A stretch of DNA of 64,000 bases. Source: Microbacterium sp. Leaf151 (lineage in GTDB: Bacteria > Actinomycetota > Actinomycetes > Actinomycetales > Microbacteriaceae). The notes beneath the pieces are model-generated. The model searched no databases. It was not told the origin of the DNA and worked only from the letters and a program-made list of their open reading frames with translations. The DNA lies in NCBI RefSeq assembly GCF_001424225.1, contig NZ_LMOR01000004.1, forward strand, positions 770,485 through 834,484. The letters are read 5' to 3'. The position numbers and the translations under genes were made by a program. Numbering within the stretch: position 1 is the stretch's first letter; every line of letters starts with the position of its first letter. Positions 16,203-24,664 of the stretch are shown in pieces.

Positions 16203-18677
16203 ATGCTCATCGACGTGGACACCGTTCCGACCGCCGTTCGTGCAGTCCGGCGCATTAGCCGGTTCTGGGCCTCACGCACCCATTCCCTCGCACTCCTGCG
16301 CGACGCCCTCACGAGCGACGTCGTGCTGCTGCGGGGACCGGCCGGTGTGGGCAAGACGTCTCTGCTCCGGCAGTTCGCGGCCTCGCTCGACGACGACACC
16401 CAGCGCGGTGTCCAGGTCATCGACGGCAGCCTCACCACCCCCGAGAGCATTCCGCAGATCCTCGCGGCCTTCGCCGAGGGGCCGAGCGCGCACATTCTGC
16501 TGATCGACAACCACGTCGAGGGGGCGGGGCTGTCGACCGACCACCTGCTGCACCTCCTCCGCTCCGACTCGAATCTGCAGATCGTCGTCGCCACCCGGCA
16601 GGCGACGGGATTGGAGAGCCCGCTGGTCGCCCTTGAGTTCGACGTGCAGGTGATCCCCGCCGAGCACCTGCTCATGACGAGGGACGAACTCGCGGAGGTC
16701 TTGGAACTGAACGGGGTCGCGACCACGGAGGTGGGGATCGACGCGCTCGCGGAGCGCACCCACGGGTGGCCCGCACTCGTGCAGCTCGCGAGCGCCCGCC
16801 TGCGACTCGAGGGTATGCCGCTGCGCACGCGTGACGAGGCGATGGCGGTGGCCGAGTACGCCACCGCCGCGCTGACCGCCGACCTCGAGCAGCGTCTGGA
16901 CATGCCCGTGTCCGATGACGTTCGACTCCTGGCGGTCGCCCCCCACGTGACTGTGGCGATCGCCGATGCGATGGGGGTGGATCCGATGTCGGGATCGACG
17001 GGCGAGATGGTCGCCCATCTGCGGGACGCGGGTTTCATGTGGCCGAGTTCGACGCGTCTGACCCTCGCCGAGCCTATCCGGCAGCAGTGGCTGCGCGAGA
17101 TCACCGAGCGTCGGCCCGAAGACGTGGGGCGCGCCCGCTTGCGCCTGCTCGCCCACCTCGTCGACGGGGGCGAACCCCTCCTCGCCGCGCAGTTGGCGGC
17201 CGACGCCGCGCAGTGGACCACCCTCGCCGGTGTGCTGCGCTCGTCGGGCCCCGAGATCTGGGCACGCGATCCGGAGGGCTTCGAACGCCTGGTCGCGCAT
17301 CTGCGGACACACGCGTCCATGACGCCGGCGGTGGTCGACGTGCTGCTGACGCTCGATCCCGTGACGGCGACATCGCTTGACACTCCCGGGCACGTCGTCG
17401 CCGCACTCGGTCAACTTCCGGATGCCAAGAGCGCTGCGTCGGGCAATCTCGACGCCCTCATCCTCCGCGTGAGCCTCCTGCGGGCGGCCGGGCGCTTCGC
17501 GCTCTCCACGGAGGCGGCGGCCCTGCTCAGCGACGTCGTCCGCAGGTCGCGCGACCTGCGCCCCGAGGTGACCTGCGAGGCCTGGTACCAGATCGGGATG
17601 ACCTCGTTCGCGATGGGCAAACTGCGCGACGCGCGTGCGGCGCTCAACCACGTCGAAGGGGCCGCACCCCCGGCCCGCCGGATGCGCGCTCGTGGCGTCA
17701 TCGCGATCATCGACCTGCTCGAGGGTGACGTCCGCAGCGCGCGTCAGGTAGTGCTGACGCCCGACCGTGACGACAATTGGCGCAGCTCCCCCTGGGGGGA
17801 GGGCATCCGGCTCGCGGACGCGTGGTTGCAGCTGGAAGCGGGTGACGCAACGGGTGCGCGCGCACTTCTCGACGACATCCCTGCGACGGCGGGAGCACGC
17901 GAGCTGTGGCCGTTCGCGGCAGCCGTCCACGCTCTGTCTTTCCTCCTGTCAGGGTCGGCGTCGGACGCACTCGGGCTCCTTCGCACCTGGATGGGGCGGG
18001 CGCGGAGCACGCCGCCCTCCCACTACCAGTCCACCCAGATCCTCACCGCGCGGGCGAAAGTTCTCATCGCCCTCCGCCAGGCCCGCAAGGCCCTCTCCCT
18101 GTTCGAGGGACCGTTCGCGCTCGCGTCGACGACGGCACCCGCCATCGCCCTGTCGCAGCTGTACGCCGGACGGGCGCACGAAGCCTTCGTGATGAGCGTC
18201 AAGTGGGGTCTGCACCACGAGCCTGCCCCGAGGGCCGCACTCGAGAGTCTCGTGGTGAGCGTCGTGGCGGACGTGCGCTTGAACGGTGTCGCCGCGCACC
18301 GCACGGCAGCGCAGCGGGCCGAGGCGCTGAGCGCGAGTCACGACCTGTGGAGTCCGTGGAGTGCCGTCGCGCCAGAAGACAGGGCTCTCGTGCTGCAGAT
18401 GCTCTCGCCCAACTCGAGGGACGAGATCACCCGCAGATGTTCGTTCTTCGCCTCATCGGTCAGCGTCCCTCATCTGACGAAGCGCGAGCAGGTGGTCCTC
18501 GTGCATCTCACCCCCACGTCGACCATCGCCGACATCGCAAGGGCCCTCGTGGTCTCGCCCAACACGGTCAAGACGCAGTTGCAGAGTCTCTACCGCAAGC
18601 TCGGGGTCTCCGACCGGTCGAGTGCGATCAGGGCGGCCCACGCCTGGGGTCTCATCGAGACCGATCCGGAGGTGTGA
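16203..18677 (+). CDS. Large MalT-like LuxR-family ATP-dependent regulator (LAL)
   Basis: An 824-residue transcriptional regulator. The N-terminal STAND-type ATPase has Walker A RGPAGVGKTS (residues 44-53). The middle 450 residues are Ala/Leu-rich helical repeats, probably TPR-like. The C-terminal LuxR helix-turn-helix (LTKREQVVLVHL, then SPNTVKTQLQSLYRKLGVSDR) ends near residue 820. GGAGG lies five bases before the ATG. Such proteins bind an inducer and ATP, oligomerise and activate nearby operons. Its position opposite the exopolysaccharide kinase suggests that gene as a target. Confidence 0.9.
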   Translation: MLIDVDTVPTAVRAVRRISRFWASRTHSLALLRDALTSDVVLLRGPAGVGKTSLLRQFAASLDDDTQRGVQVIDGSLTTPESIPQILAAFAEGPSAHILLIDNHVEGAGLSTDHLLHLLRSDSNLQIVVATRQATGLESPLVALEFDVQVIPAEHLLMTRDELAEVLELNGVATTEVGIDALAERTHGWPALVQLASARLRLEGMPLRTRDEAMAVAEYATAALTADLEQRLDMPVSDDVRLLAVAPHVTVAIADAMGVDPMSGSTGEMVAHLRDAGFMWPSSTRLTLAEPIRQQWLREITERRPEDVGRARLRLLAHLVDGGEPLLAAQLAADAAQWTTLAGVLRSSGPEIWARDPEGFERLVAHLRTHASMTPAVVDVLLTLDPVTATSLDTPGHVVAALGQLPDAKSAASGNLDALILRVSLLRAAGRFALSTEAAALLSDVVRRSRDLRPEVTCEAWYQIGMTSFAMGKLRDARAALNHVEGAAPPARRMRARGVIAIIDLLEGDVRSARQVVLTPDRDDNWRSSPWGEGIRLADAWLQLEAGDATGARALLDDIPATAGARELWPFAAAVHALSFLLSGSASDALGLLRTWMGRARSTPPSHYQSTQILTARAKVLIALRQARKALSLFEGPFALASTTAPAIALSQLYAGRAHEAFVMSVKWGLHHEPAPRAALESLVVSVVADVRLNGVAAHRTAAQRAEALSASHDLWSPWSAVAPEDRALVLQMLSPNSRDEITRRCSFFASSVSVPHLTKREQVVLVHLTPTSTIADIARALVVSPNTVKTQLQSLYRKLGVSDRSSAIRAAHAWGLIETDPEV

Positions 18678-18903
18678 GCGCTCGGTCGCGGCGGCGGCGA
18701 CGTCGTGACCGGGCTCCGACCACGCGAGCGACCGCCAGCACGACCAGGACGACGACGACCCCCGGGACGGACAGTGGGACGCCGGCCCCGCGGAGCACGA
18801 GCAGGATGACGACGAACGATGCCAACGGAAGGACCCACGACAGCACCTGACGCAGGCGGCGGAGACGGACGGGCGCGGTCCTCGCGGGGCGACCGTCACT
18901 CAT
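18652..18903 (-). CDS. Small membrane protein
   Basis: An 83-residue protein with two hydrophobic segments (about residues 19-38 and 43-62) and Arg-rich ends. Its ATG overlaps the stop of the DUF998 gene in ATGAGTGA, so the two are translationally coupled. Its 3' end overlaps the LuxR-type gene on the other strand by 26 bases. No known family recognised. Confidence 0.65.
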   Translation of the reverse strand: MSDGRPARTAPVRLRRLRQVLSWVLPLASFVVILLVLRGAGVPLSVPGVVVVLVVLAVARVVGARSRRRRRRDRALTPPDRSR

Positions 18904-19588
18904 GGGATCGATCGGCGGGCCGGCGCGACGTGCGGTGATCGGCGGCGACCTGCAGGCCGAAGACCCCGAACCAGGTGATGGCGAGCGTGGCGGCGGTGAA
19001 CTCCAGGTTGCCCCCGAGGACGGTGTCGCCCTTGAACAGGGCGATCATGGCACCGGTGAGGGAGGTGGCCCCCACCGCCACCAGGGTGATGATGCTGGCT
19101 GCCCGCATCCACGGACGTCGGCGGAGGGCGGCAACCTGGCCCATGGCCACGATCGCCAGCACGAAACCCAGAACCGCGAACGAGATGTGCACGAAATCCT
19201 GCACCAGGGCGCCGGGCGTGAACGGAACGGGGCAGCCCGGAGAACAGGTGATCACGGATGCCACCCCGAAGCAGAGGCCGCACACCAGCAGGGTCGTCGC
19301 CACCGGCCACCCCACCACGTAGCCGGCCCCGCGGGCGATCGTGGCACGATCGACGAGGACCGCTGCCACCGCCAGCAGCAGCAACGCGAGATTGAACAGC
19401 GGTGCCGTCGGCATCCCCGTCGCCCCGAGCTGGCTGACGTAGTGCACGCTGGGGTCGCCCGCTCGGCAGATCCAGATGAGCACGGCGCTGGCGAACGCGG
19501 CGATCGCGCCGATCAGGGCCAGCCGCGCCGGGCGGGCGCTGGCGCGCCCGGGATCCGCGTCGACGGGCCGTTCGAGAGTGTCGGTCAT
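18896..19588 (-). CDS. DUF998 family membrane protein
   Basis: A 230-residue protein with about six membrane segments and the DUF998 pattern (YVSQLGATGMPTAPLFN near residue 50). A Cys pair in ITCSPGCPVPF lies in an outside loop and could form a disulphide. DUF998 proteins are of unknown function. CAGGAGGAG lies upstream of the ATG at 19588, which excludes longer in-frame starts. It is the first gene of a two-gene unit. Confidence 0.85.
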   Translation of the reverse strand: MTDTLERPVDADPGRASARPARLALIGAIAAFASAVLIWICRAGDPSVHYVSQLGATGMPTAPLFNLALLLLAVAAVLVDRATIARGAGYVVGWPVATTLLVCGLCFGVASVITCSPGCPVPFTPGALVQDFVHISFAVLGFVLAIVAMGQVAALRRRPWMRAASIITLVAVGATSLTGAMIALFKGDTVLGGNLEFTAATLAITWFGVFGLQVAADHRTSRRPADRSHE

Positions 19589-20135
19589 CGGCTCCTCCTG
19601 GTCGGGCTCGGCCACCCTATCGTCTCCTCCCGCGCGCCCTCGGTGGTGCGAGGTGATCTGTCTGACGGGGCGGGTGATTTCGTGCCGGGGCGTCCGCGTG
19701 CGCCGACGCGCGGCACCAAGCTGGAGGAGCGGGCAGAGCGAGCGCGTCGCCTGCGAGCCGGGGGGCCGCACCGCTGGACGCCCTCGCCCTGCCCGCACCT
19801 TCTCCCCCTGCCAGACCTGTCCGTCCTCCCCCGGGCAGACCCGTCCCACCGTCGACGCGGGCACCCGCCAGGGGCGAATCCCCGGGTGAGAAAAGAGCCT
19901 CGCCCCGCATCGACCACCCGCGAGTGTGCCAACCTCGACACCGAGCGGTCGTCACGTGGTTCTCCCCCAAGACCCGCCTCTGCGAAAGCGATCGCTCTCC
20001 CCGATGCGCGGTCCCGCGGCTCCGGCACCCGAGCCCGGGACCGCGCATTCCTCACGAACCGACCGCCGCACCGACCCGCCTCGTCCGCGTGGCGTGGACG
20101 CCGTTCGTGACAGACGCACGAACCCAGGAGGACAC
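19589..20135. other. Long non-coding gap with a perfect 13-bp hairpin
   Basis: About 550 bases between divergent genes with no credible reading frame on either strand. The notable element is a perfect inverted repeat, 20004-20016 with 20036-20048, around a 19-base loop, about 90 bases upstream of the DivIVA-like gene. It lacks a T-run, so it could be a 5' leader structure or the end of an unseen transcript. Confidence 0.5.
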
Positions 20136-21500
20136 GTGACCGAGAGCGCCGAATCCGACGGCAGGCGGCGTGACCGCGCGTCCGCTCCGGTCGTCGCCGA
20201 CGAGGACGTCACATCGCTGCACGCGCTGCTCGATCCGACCGGGTCGCATGACCGGTCGGCACCGGCGTTCCCCGTCGGCTTCCGCGGATACGACCGTGAA
20301 GCCGTCGACGATGCCGTCCGCGAGCTCGATGAGCGGGTGCGACGGGCCACCGCGGAGGCACGCGAGGCGAGGCTGCACGCGGAGACGGTCTTCGCCCAGC
20401 AGCGGGCCGAGCACGATCGGGAACTCGAAGAAGCCGCGCGTCTCCGCGCAGAAGAGACCGCCGCCCTGCACGAACAGGCGCGCGAAGCCTCGGCACGCGC
20501 AGCGGAAGCCGAGATGCGGGTGGCGGCGTTGTCGGCCGGGTTCGCCTCCGGCCGCGACGAGCACTCCGACCCGCAGCAGGAACGACAGCAGTTCGATGCG
20601 ATCCTGCGCGTCGCCGAGGAACAGGCATCCGTCCTGGTCCAGAACGCCGTCGGCCAGGCCGAGCGACTTCTCGCGAGCGCGCGCGATGAAGCCGCATCCC
20701 TCCGCGAAGAGGCCGTCGCCGAGCAGACGCGCCTGCGCGCCGAGGCGCACCACGACGCGGATCAGGTGCGCCTGCGGATCGAGACGGAGGCGACGGCACA
20801 CGCGGCACGCCTCGACCGCGAGAGCGCGCACGCGACCGAACGCGTTGCTCAGGCCGAGCGCGAGGCCGTCGCCGTGCGCACCGAATCGGAGAGGGGTGCC
20901 GCGGCGCTGCGGTCGATGGTGTCGCGCGAGACGAGCGAGCTGCGATCCGCGGCGGAACGCGACGTGCGCGAGATGACCGCGCGCGTGCTCGAGTTCGAAG
21001 AGTCGCTCAGCCGCCGCCAGGACGAAGCGCAGCAGGAGTTCCTGGTCCTGCACAATCAGGCCGTGGCGCACGCCGAGCGCATCACCGAAGATGCCAATGA
21101 GCAAGTGTCCGCCGCCCTCGAACACGCGCGGCGTATCAGCGCGCGTGCCGACGACTTCGAACGGCTGGCGCGCGCCCAGGCCCAGCAAGTCGGAGCCGAT
21201 GCGCAACTGCGAGCCCGCGAGATCCTCGACGACGCCGGCGAGAAGGCGCAGCGGATCGCCGACACGATCAGTTCGTACAGCGTCGGCGTGCTGCGCGACG
21301 CCGAGGACCGCGCGCGCGACCTGCGCTGGCAGCAGCAGCAGCTCGGCAGTTTCCTTGCCGACATGAACGAGTTACTGCGCGCCGCACCTCGGGGCTCGCG
21401 CATCCCCGTCGATCCGGTGCACGAAGAGGCATCGGATGCCGGCACGAGCGACACCCCGGCGATAGAAGCTGACGTGCCGGCCACCGATCGGGAGGAGTGA
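20136..21500 (+). CDS. DivIVA-domain coiled-coil protein (polar growth/cytoskeletal type)
   Basis: A 454-residue protein, almost entirely long heptad-patterned coiled coil rich in Ala, Glu and Arg. The N-terminus carries the DivIVA membrane-targeting signature, FRGYDREAVDDAV, near residues 49-61. Actinobacterial relatives (Wag31, Scy/FilP-like proteins) organise polar growth and the cytoskeleton. The GTG at 20136 has CCAGGAGGA upstream. Unlike the essential DivIVA/Wag31, the signature begins about 48 residues in, so this is probably an accessory coiled-coil protein. Confidence 0.82.
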   Translation: MTESAESDGRRRDRASAPVVADEDVTSLHALLDPTGSHDRSAPAFPVGFRGYDREAVDDAVRELDERVRRATAEAREARLHAETVFAQQRAEHDRELEEAARLRAEETAALHEQAREASARAAEAEMRVAALSAGFASGRDEHSDPQQERQQFDAILRVAEEQASVLVQNAVGQAERLLASARDEAASLREEAVAEQTRLRAEAHHDADQVRLRIETEATAHAARLDRESAHATERVAQAEREAVAVRTESERGAAALRSMVSRETSELRSAAERDVREMTARVLEFEESLSRRQDEAQQEFLVLHNQAVAHAERITEDANEQVSAALEHARRISARADDFERLARAQAQQVGADAQLRAREILDDAGEKAQRIADTISSYSVGVLRDAEDRARDLRWQQQQLGSFLADMNELLRAAPRGSRIPVDPVHEEASDAGTSDTPAIEADVPATDREE

Positions 21501-21534
21501 GCCGGTGCGTCATGCCGCGCATTAGCGTGGGGTG

Positions 21535-22473
21535 ATGCGAAACGTTCCCCTCGGTACCTCCGGCCTGACCGTCCCCAACGTCGTCGCCGGCATGATGCGC
21601 ATCGACGACAAGAGCGACAGCGACGTGCGTGAGCTCTACCGCGCCGCGCGTGACGCCGGTATCGATTTCTTCGATCACGCCGATATCTACGCGCGCTCCC
21701 TGCACTCCGCCGAGGAACGATTCGCCGGGGCACTGCGATTGAGCCCCGCCGAGCGCGGTGAGATCCGCCTGCAGACCAAGGCCGGCATCGTGCGGGAGGG
21801 GCCCTACTTCGACTTCTCCTACGACCACCTCGTGTCTTCCGTGGAGGCATCACTGCGCGCCCTGCGGACCGACTACGTCGACGTCCTGCTGCTGCACCGC
21901 CCCGACGCGCTCGTCGAGCCGGACGAGGTGGCGCGCGCTTTCGATCACCTCGAGAACTCGGGCATGGTGCGCGCATTCGGTGTGTCGAATCACACGCCCC
22001 GCCAGATCGATCTGCTGCGGACGGCCGTGCGTCAGCCGCTCGTGGCCAACCAGGTGCAGCTTTCGATCGCTCACGCGCCCGTCGTGGTGCAGGGACTCGC
22101 CGCGAACATGGAGAGCGCCCCCCAGTCGTCGGTGCGAGACGGCGGTGGGCTGGTCGAGTACTGCCGGATCGAGGGCATCACGCTTCAGGCGTGGTCGCCG
22201 CTGCAGGGAACCCGCGGAGGCGGCGGCGTCTTCCTCGGTCACCCCGAATACGCCGAGTTGAACGCCGTCATCGACCGACTGTCGGAGAAGTACGGCGTCC
22301 CGCCTCTCGCCATCGCGGTCGCCTGGATCACCCGGCATCCGGCGGACATGCAGGTCGTGCTCGGCACAACGAGCCCGGGCCGCGTCACCGATGCGGCCGC
22401 GGGGTCCGACCTCCGGCTGACGCGGGCGGAGTGGTACGGGCTGGTGCGGGCCGCGGGCTACGTCGTCCCCTGA
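21535..22473 (+). CDS. Aldo/keto reductase
   Basis: A 312-residue NADPH-dependent aldo/keto reductase of the YdhF-like subgroup. The catalytic Asp and Tyr lie in FDHADIYA, the Lys in LQTKAG and the His in LLLHRPD. The C-terminal NADP-binding loop (VVLGTTSPGRV) is present. The physiological substrate cannot be deduced. TAGCGT (21523-21528) lies six bases before the ATG at 21535 and there is no Shine-Dalgarno site, so it is probably leaderless. Confidence 0.9.
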   Translation: MRNVPLGTSGLTVPNVVAGMMRIDDKSDSDVRELYRAARDAGIDFFDHADIYARSLHSAEERFAGALRLSPAERGEIRLQTKAGIVREGPYFDFSYDHLVSSVEASLRALRTDYVDVLLLHRPDALVEPDEVARAFDHLENSGMVRAFGVSNHTPRQIDLLRTAVRQPLVANQVQLSIAHAPVVVQGLAANMESAPQSSVRDGGGLVEYCRIEGITLQAWSPLQGTRGGGGVFLGHPEYAELNAVIDRLSEKYGVPPLAIAVAWITRHPADMQVVLGTTSPGRVTDAAAGSDLRLTRAEWYGLVRAAGYVVP

Positions 22474-22509
22474 CCGGGTGCACGACGCGCCACCGGCGGG
22501 AGTACGGTC

Positions 22510-23094
22510 TCAGTCGCCGCGGCGCTTCCGGCGTCCGCGGCTGATCACGATGATGCCTCCGACGACGATGATCGCGGCCGCGATCAGCGGGATCAGCACG
22601 AAGGCGAAGCGTCCGGCCTCGGCCTCCGAGTCGGGTTCGGCCTGAGCCGAATCGTCCGCCGCCGAGGTCGCCGTAAGGGGCGCGGGCGTCGGGCTGACGG
22701 TGGACGGTGCGGGTTCCGCCGTCGCCGCCGTGACGGAGATCGTGACCTCGGCGAGAACCGACTCGCCGGTGCCGACCGCGATGACGACATCGCCGGAACG
22801 CGTGGCGGTGAACTCGACGACGGCAGACCCCTCCGATACCGGCACAGCGGCGGTGGTGGTACCGGTCTCGACGCCGTCGCCCGAGAACGCCCCGGCGCTC
22901 GCGTCGTCGATACCGAACGTCGCCGATTCGAGACCGCCGAGACCCGACGCGGTGATCGTCGTCACCTCACCGACGGAAAGAGACGACGGTGCCGCTACCA
23001 CGGTGGGCGCGGCGGCCGCTGAGGCGGGCGACGGGACGCTCGACAGGGCGGCGAGCAGGACGGCAACGGCCAGCGGAGATGTTCTGATTCGCAC
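22510..23094 (-). CDS. Secreted/wall-exposed protein with C-terminal membrane anchor
   Basis: A 194-residue protein with a signal peptide (cleavage near SPASA-AAAP), one Ig-like beta domain (VVAAPSSLSVGEVTTITASG onward), a Thr/Pro/Ala/Glu linker, a membrane helix (about 165-185) and an Arg/Lys tail. The order matches wall-anchored proteins, but no LPXTG or LAXTG motif is visible before the helix, so it may simply be membrane-anchored. GAAGGGA precedes the GTG at 23094. Confidence 0.75.
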   Translation of the reverse strand: MRIRTSPLAVAVLLAALSSVPSPASAAAAPTVVAAPSSLSVGEVTTITASGLGGLESATFGIDDASAGAFSGDGVETGTTTAAVPVSEGSAVVEFTATRSGDVVIAVGTGESVLAEVTISVTAATAEPAPSTVSPTPAPLTATSAADDSAQAEPDSEAEAGRFAFVLIPLIAAAIIVVGGIIVISRGRRKRRGD

Positions 23095-23235
23095 GGGAAT
23101 CCCTTCGTCGGTCCGGGCAACGCTAATGACGCCCGAGCCTGCCCGCCCGACCATGGACGGGCGTGCACCCGCACGGTATGAGAGGCGGTTCGCGCACTCC
23201 CCTAAGCTGGCCGCAGCCACGGGAGGGAGAACCGG

Positions 23236-23484
23236 ATGAGGATGCTGACACGACTACCCCTGGGCGCCATCCTGAGTGCGATATCCGCTGTGATCTGCGC
23301 GGTGCCCACCCTGATACTGCCGGTGGATTCGCCCAACGCGCCGAAGGTCGCTCTCCTCGCGGTGGCCGCCGTCGTCTTCATGGTCGGCGTCACGCGCGTT
23401 CGCAGCGAAGAGGGAACTCGCCCGCACGCGGCTTCGGAGGTCGATCAGACCCACGGGCCCCTGGGAGACGAACCCCACGCATGA
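23236..23484 (+). CDS. Small membrane protein
   Basis: An 82-residue protein with two hydrophobic segments (residues 8-28 and 38-52) and a hydrophilic tail rich in His, Glu and Pro. GGGAGGGAGA precedes the ATG, and TAAGCT at 23201 could be its -10 box. No family recognised. Confidence 0.6.
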   Translation: MRMLTRLPLGAILSAISAVICAVPTLILPVDSPNAPKVALLAVAAVVFMVGVTRVRSEEGTRPHAASEVDQTHGPLGDEPHA

Positions 23485-23592
23485 GCCGCCGGTGACGCCC
23501 CCGGGAATCAGAGGTCCGCGGTGCCGAGGCTGTCGGCGCCGATCGGCTCGGTCGGAGCGGCCTACACCGTCCCCGCGGGCGAGCCGACGACG

Positions 23593-23621
23593 CGGCACGC
23601 ACCGACGAGGCGTGCGTGCCG
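23593..23621 (-). terminator. Terminator of the DUF7882 gene
   Basis: A perfect 9-bp inverted repeat (23593-23601 and 23613-23621) with an 11-base loop lies six bases past the stop codon of the minus-strand DUF7882-type gene. Confidence 0.65.
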
Positions 23622-23626
23622 TGACA

Positions 23627-23998
23627 TCACGCGGCGCGAGCGAGCGTGCGCGAGGCCTTGGTGCGAGCCGGGGCCGCGGGAGCCGGCGCCGCGGCGAGCT
23701 CGTCGATCGCGACGTCGAGGCTGAGGCCTCGCGAGGAGTTCGCGTCGTTCGCCATGCGCTTCAGAAGGTTCTGGTCGAGCGACTCGGGCTGCTCAGACTC
23801 GAAGACGAAGCGCAGCGGGATGGACGGCTGCAGCCAGATGGTGGAGCGGCCCGCAGGCTCGTCGGGTCCGTGTACCCACGAGAGCGTGAAGCTCTCGCCA
23901 CGGCGCAGCTTGGTCGCCACGACCACCTTGACGTGCGCCAGGACGCGGTCGTCGACGGTGATCGGCTCGGTGGTCGTGCCGTAGTAGAGCTTTGCCAT
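23627..23998 (-). CDS. DUF7882-type protein, first copy
   Basis: A 123-residue protein of a family common in Microbacteriaceae. It begins MAKLYYGTTTEPITVDDRVLAHV, with two central beta-type patterns (KLRRGESFTLSW and IWLQPSIPLRFVF) and an Ala/Pro-rich tail. The second copy at 53887 shares this framework (KLRRSEPFMFHF, LWISPSIPLVFHF). Function is unknown. It is divergent from a MarR regulator 81 bases away, with an inverted repeat between them. The start at 23998 is the conserved family N-terminus. Confidence 0.78.
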   Translation of the reverse strand: MAKLYYGTTTEPITVDDRVLAHVKVVVATKLRRGESFTLSWVHGPDEPAGRSTIWLQPSIPLRFVFESEQPESLDQNLLKRMANDANSSRGLSLDVAIDELAAAPAPAAPARTKASRTLARAA

Positions 23999-24035
23999 GA
24001 TGTACCCCTCTGCTCGTTGCTTACGTTTCAACTTA

Positions 24036-24048
24036 CTAGTTAGACTAG
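24036..24048. promoter_or_regulatory. Possible MarR operator
   Basis: CTAG-TTAGA-CTAG, a short inverted repeat with a five-base spacer, lies in the AT-rich gap between the divergent DUF7882 gene and the MarR gene. The position fits autoregulation by the MarR protein. An inverted repeat with the same five-base spacer lies upstream of the second DUF7882 gene. Confidence 0.4.
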
Positions 24049-24079
24049 CGAATAGGCAAGCGAGATATTAGGAGAGATG

Positions 24080-24664
24080 ATGACGAACGACACCCCATCA
24101 CCTCCGTCGTACTGGTATAGCGAAAGCGCGGACGACGACCGCGGAGCGCGGATCATGGAGGCCATGCGCTCGTACCGCACCGCTGAGATGGCCATGCGCC
24201 GCCGCACGCAGGCATCGATGTCGATGAGCGAGAACGAACTGCTCGTCCTTCGCGTGCTCACGCGTGCGTCGGCGTCCGCGCTCGAAGTGACCCCGATCGA
24301 CCTCGCCCGGCACCTGGGTGTGTCGACCGCGTCGGTCACCGCGCTCCTGGACAGGCTGGAACGCTCCGGCCACCTTCAGCGGCGACCACACCCCACCGAT
24401 CGACGGAAGGTGCTGGTCTCCGCGACCGGGCACGCCGACGTCGAGATGCATGACACCCTTGCTTCCATGCACGCACGCATGATGCAGGCCACCCGCGGCA
24501 TGAGCGAGGGCGAGGCCGCCGTCGTGACGTCTTTCCTGCACCGCATGCGCTGCGCGGTCGCCGACGGATGCGACGTCGCGGGCGACGGATGCTGCGCGGT
24601 GCGTTCGATGGTCCGTCCCACCCTCCTCCCCGACACCGATGCGGTACCGGACGCGGCCGCATGA
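24080..24664 (+). CDS. MarR-family regulator with cysteine-rich tail
   Basis: A 194-residue winged-helix regulator. The DNA-binding core runs from ENELLVLRVL through DLARHLGVSTASVTALLDRLERSGH to the wing RRPHPTDRRKVLV. The C-terminus is unusual: four Cys within about 12 residues (C-x6-C-x6-CC), followed by an acidic end, suggesting metal or redox sensing. AGGAGAG precedes two adjacent ATG codons (24077 and 24080); spacing favours the second. The stop overlaps the next ATG by four bases. Confidence 0.85.
   Translation: MTNDTPSPPSYWYSESADDDRGARIMEAMRSYRTAEMAMRRRTQASMSMSENELLVLRVLTRASASALEVTPIDLARHLGVSTASVTALLDRLERSGHLQRRPHPTDRRKVLVSATGHADVEMHDTLASMHARMMQATRGMSEGEAAVVTSFLHRMRCAVADGCDVAGDGCCAVRSMVRPTLLPDTDAVPDAAA

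Noticed and set aside
20004..20048. Hairpin as an ordinary Rho-independent terminator
   Set aside because: No gene ends on the plus strand within several hundred bases upstream and no T-run follows, so I left it as unexplained.
19617..20055. Minus-strand frames in the gap before the DivIVA-like gene
   Set aside because: They are G/R/P-rich without ribosome binding sites, membrane patterns or domains.
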